From the NCBI GenBank assembly GCA_036937835.1, contig CM072881.1, positions 955,001 through 1,019,000 of the forward strand: DNA of 64,000 nucleotides, given 5' to 3'. Below are positions 63,859-64,000 of this stretch, piece after piece. How positions within the stretch are numbered: the first letter of the stretch is position 1; the number at the start of each line of letters is the position of its first letter. This DNA is from Pampus argenteus. Lineage: Eukaryota > Chordata > Actinopteri > Scombriformes > Stromateidae. Both the position numbers and the translations under genes were made by a program. The notes under the pieces are model-generated. The model saw nothing but the letters and a program-made list of their open reading frames with translations. It was not told the DNA's origin and did not search any database.

Positions 63859-64000
63859 TTGTACACTCACAATGAATGTGGGTATGTTCTTTTAATTACA
63901 GGGAAAGATTCTGCTCTGGGCTCATAAAGACGGATGAGAGAACATTTGTGTTGTTAAAAGAAATAGTTTGTCATTTTGTGACATATACTTATTCTCTGTC

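Larger units (their letters stand above)
61961..64000. other. upstream flank of jmjd1c
   Basis: Holds an (AATC)n run at 62325-62341, the Tc1 fragment, TG and GA arrays and the retroposon at 63593. No neighbouring gene is recognisable. Confidence 0.6.

Overview
This window is nuclear DNA of a teleost fish, probably a percomorph. The evidence is interrupted vertebrate-type exons with canonical splice sites, long (CA)n/(GT)n/(AG)n microsatellites, and fish-typical hAT, Tc1/mariner, pogo-like and L2 transposon families. No bacterial or phage features are present.

The only host gene I can support is jmjd1c, the KDM3-family JmjC-domain protein JMJD1C, on the minus strand. Coding exon 1 (61466-61621) holds the start codon and 52 codons and lies in a CpG-rich 5' region. 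Coding exon 2 (14848-15048) holds the next 67 codons. They are separated by a first intron of about 46.4 kb (15049-61465). Everything left of 14848 is best read as intron 2, because exon 3 was not found. Everything right of about 61960 is upstream flank.

The introns are a transposon graveyard. From left to right they hold:
- a pogo-like remnant (6522-7087)
- a deleted hAT with transposase-end remnants (7199-8263) and its shorter sibling (28466-29045)
- a broken L2-type LINE (11039-12338)
- three copies of a small hAT MITE with perfect 8-bp target duplications (21825-22113, 54928-55037, 56835-57074)
- a broken Tc1 (36999-38198)
- a dense cluster at 39149-45033 with hATs in an AT microsatellite, a hAT nested in a hAT, a nearly complete Tc1 with three lesions, and a pogo-like element with a 57-nt hairpin
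- a PIF/Harbinger-like MITE (50870-51271)
- a composite hAT carrying half of the pogo-like element (51389-52126)

Several degenerate fish repeats, a purine tract just upstream of exon 2 and an uninterrupted (AG)75 array complete the picture.

I see no operon, CRISPR array, tRNA, rRNA or new multi-gene system. The most unusual things are structural: the composite hAT/pogo element, the hairpin at its breakpoint, and the nested insertions. Superfamily calls rest on target-site duplications, terminal inverted repeats and remembered family sequences, not on database searches.
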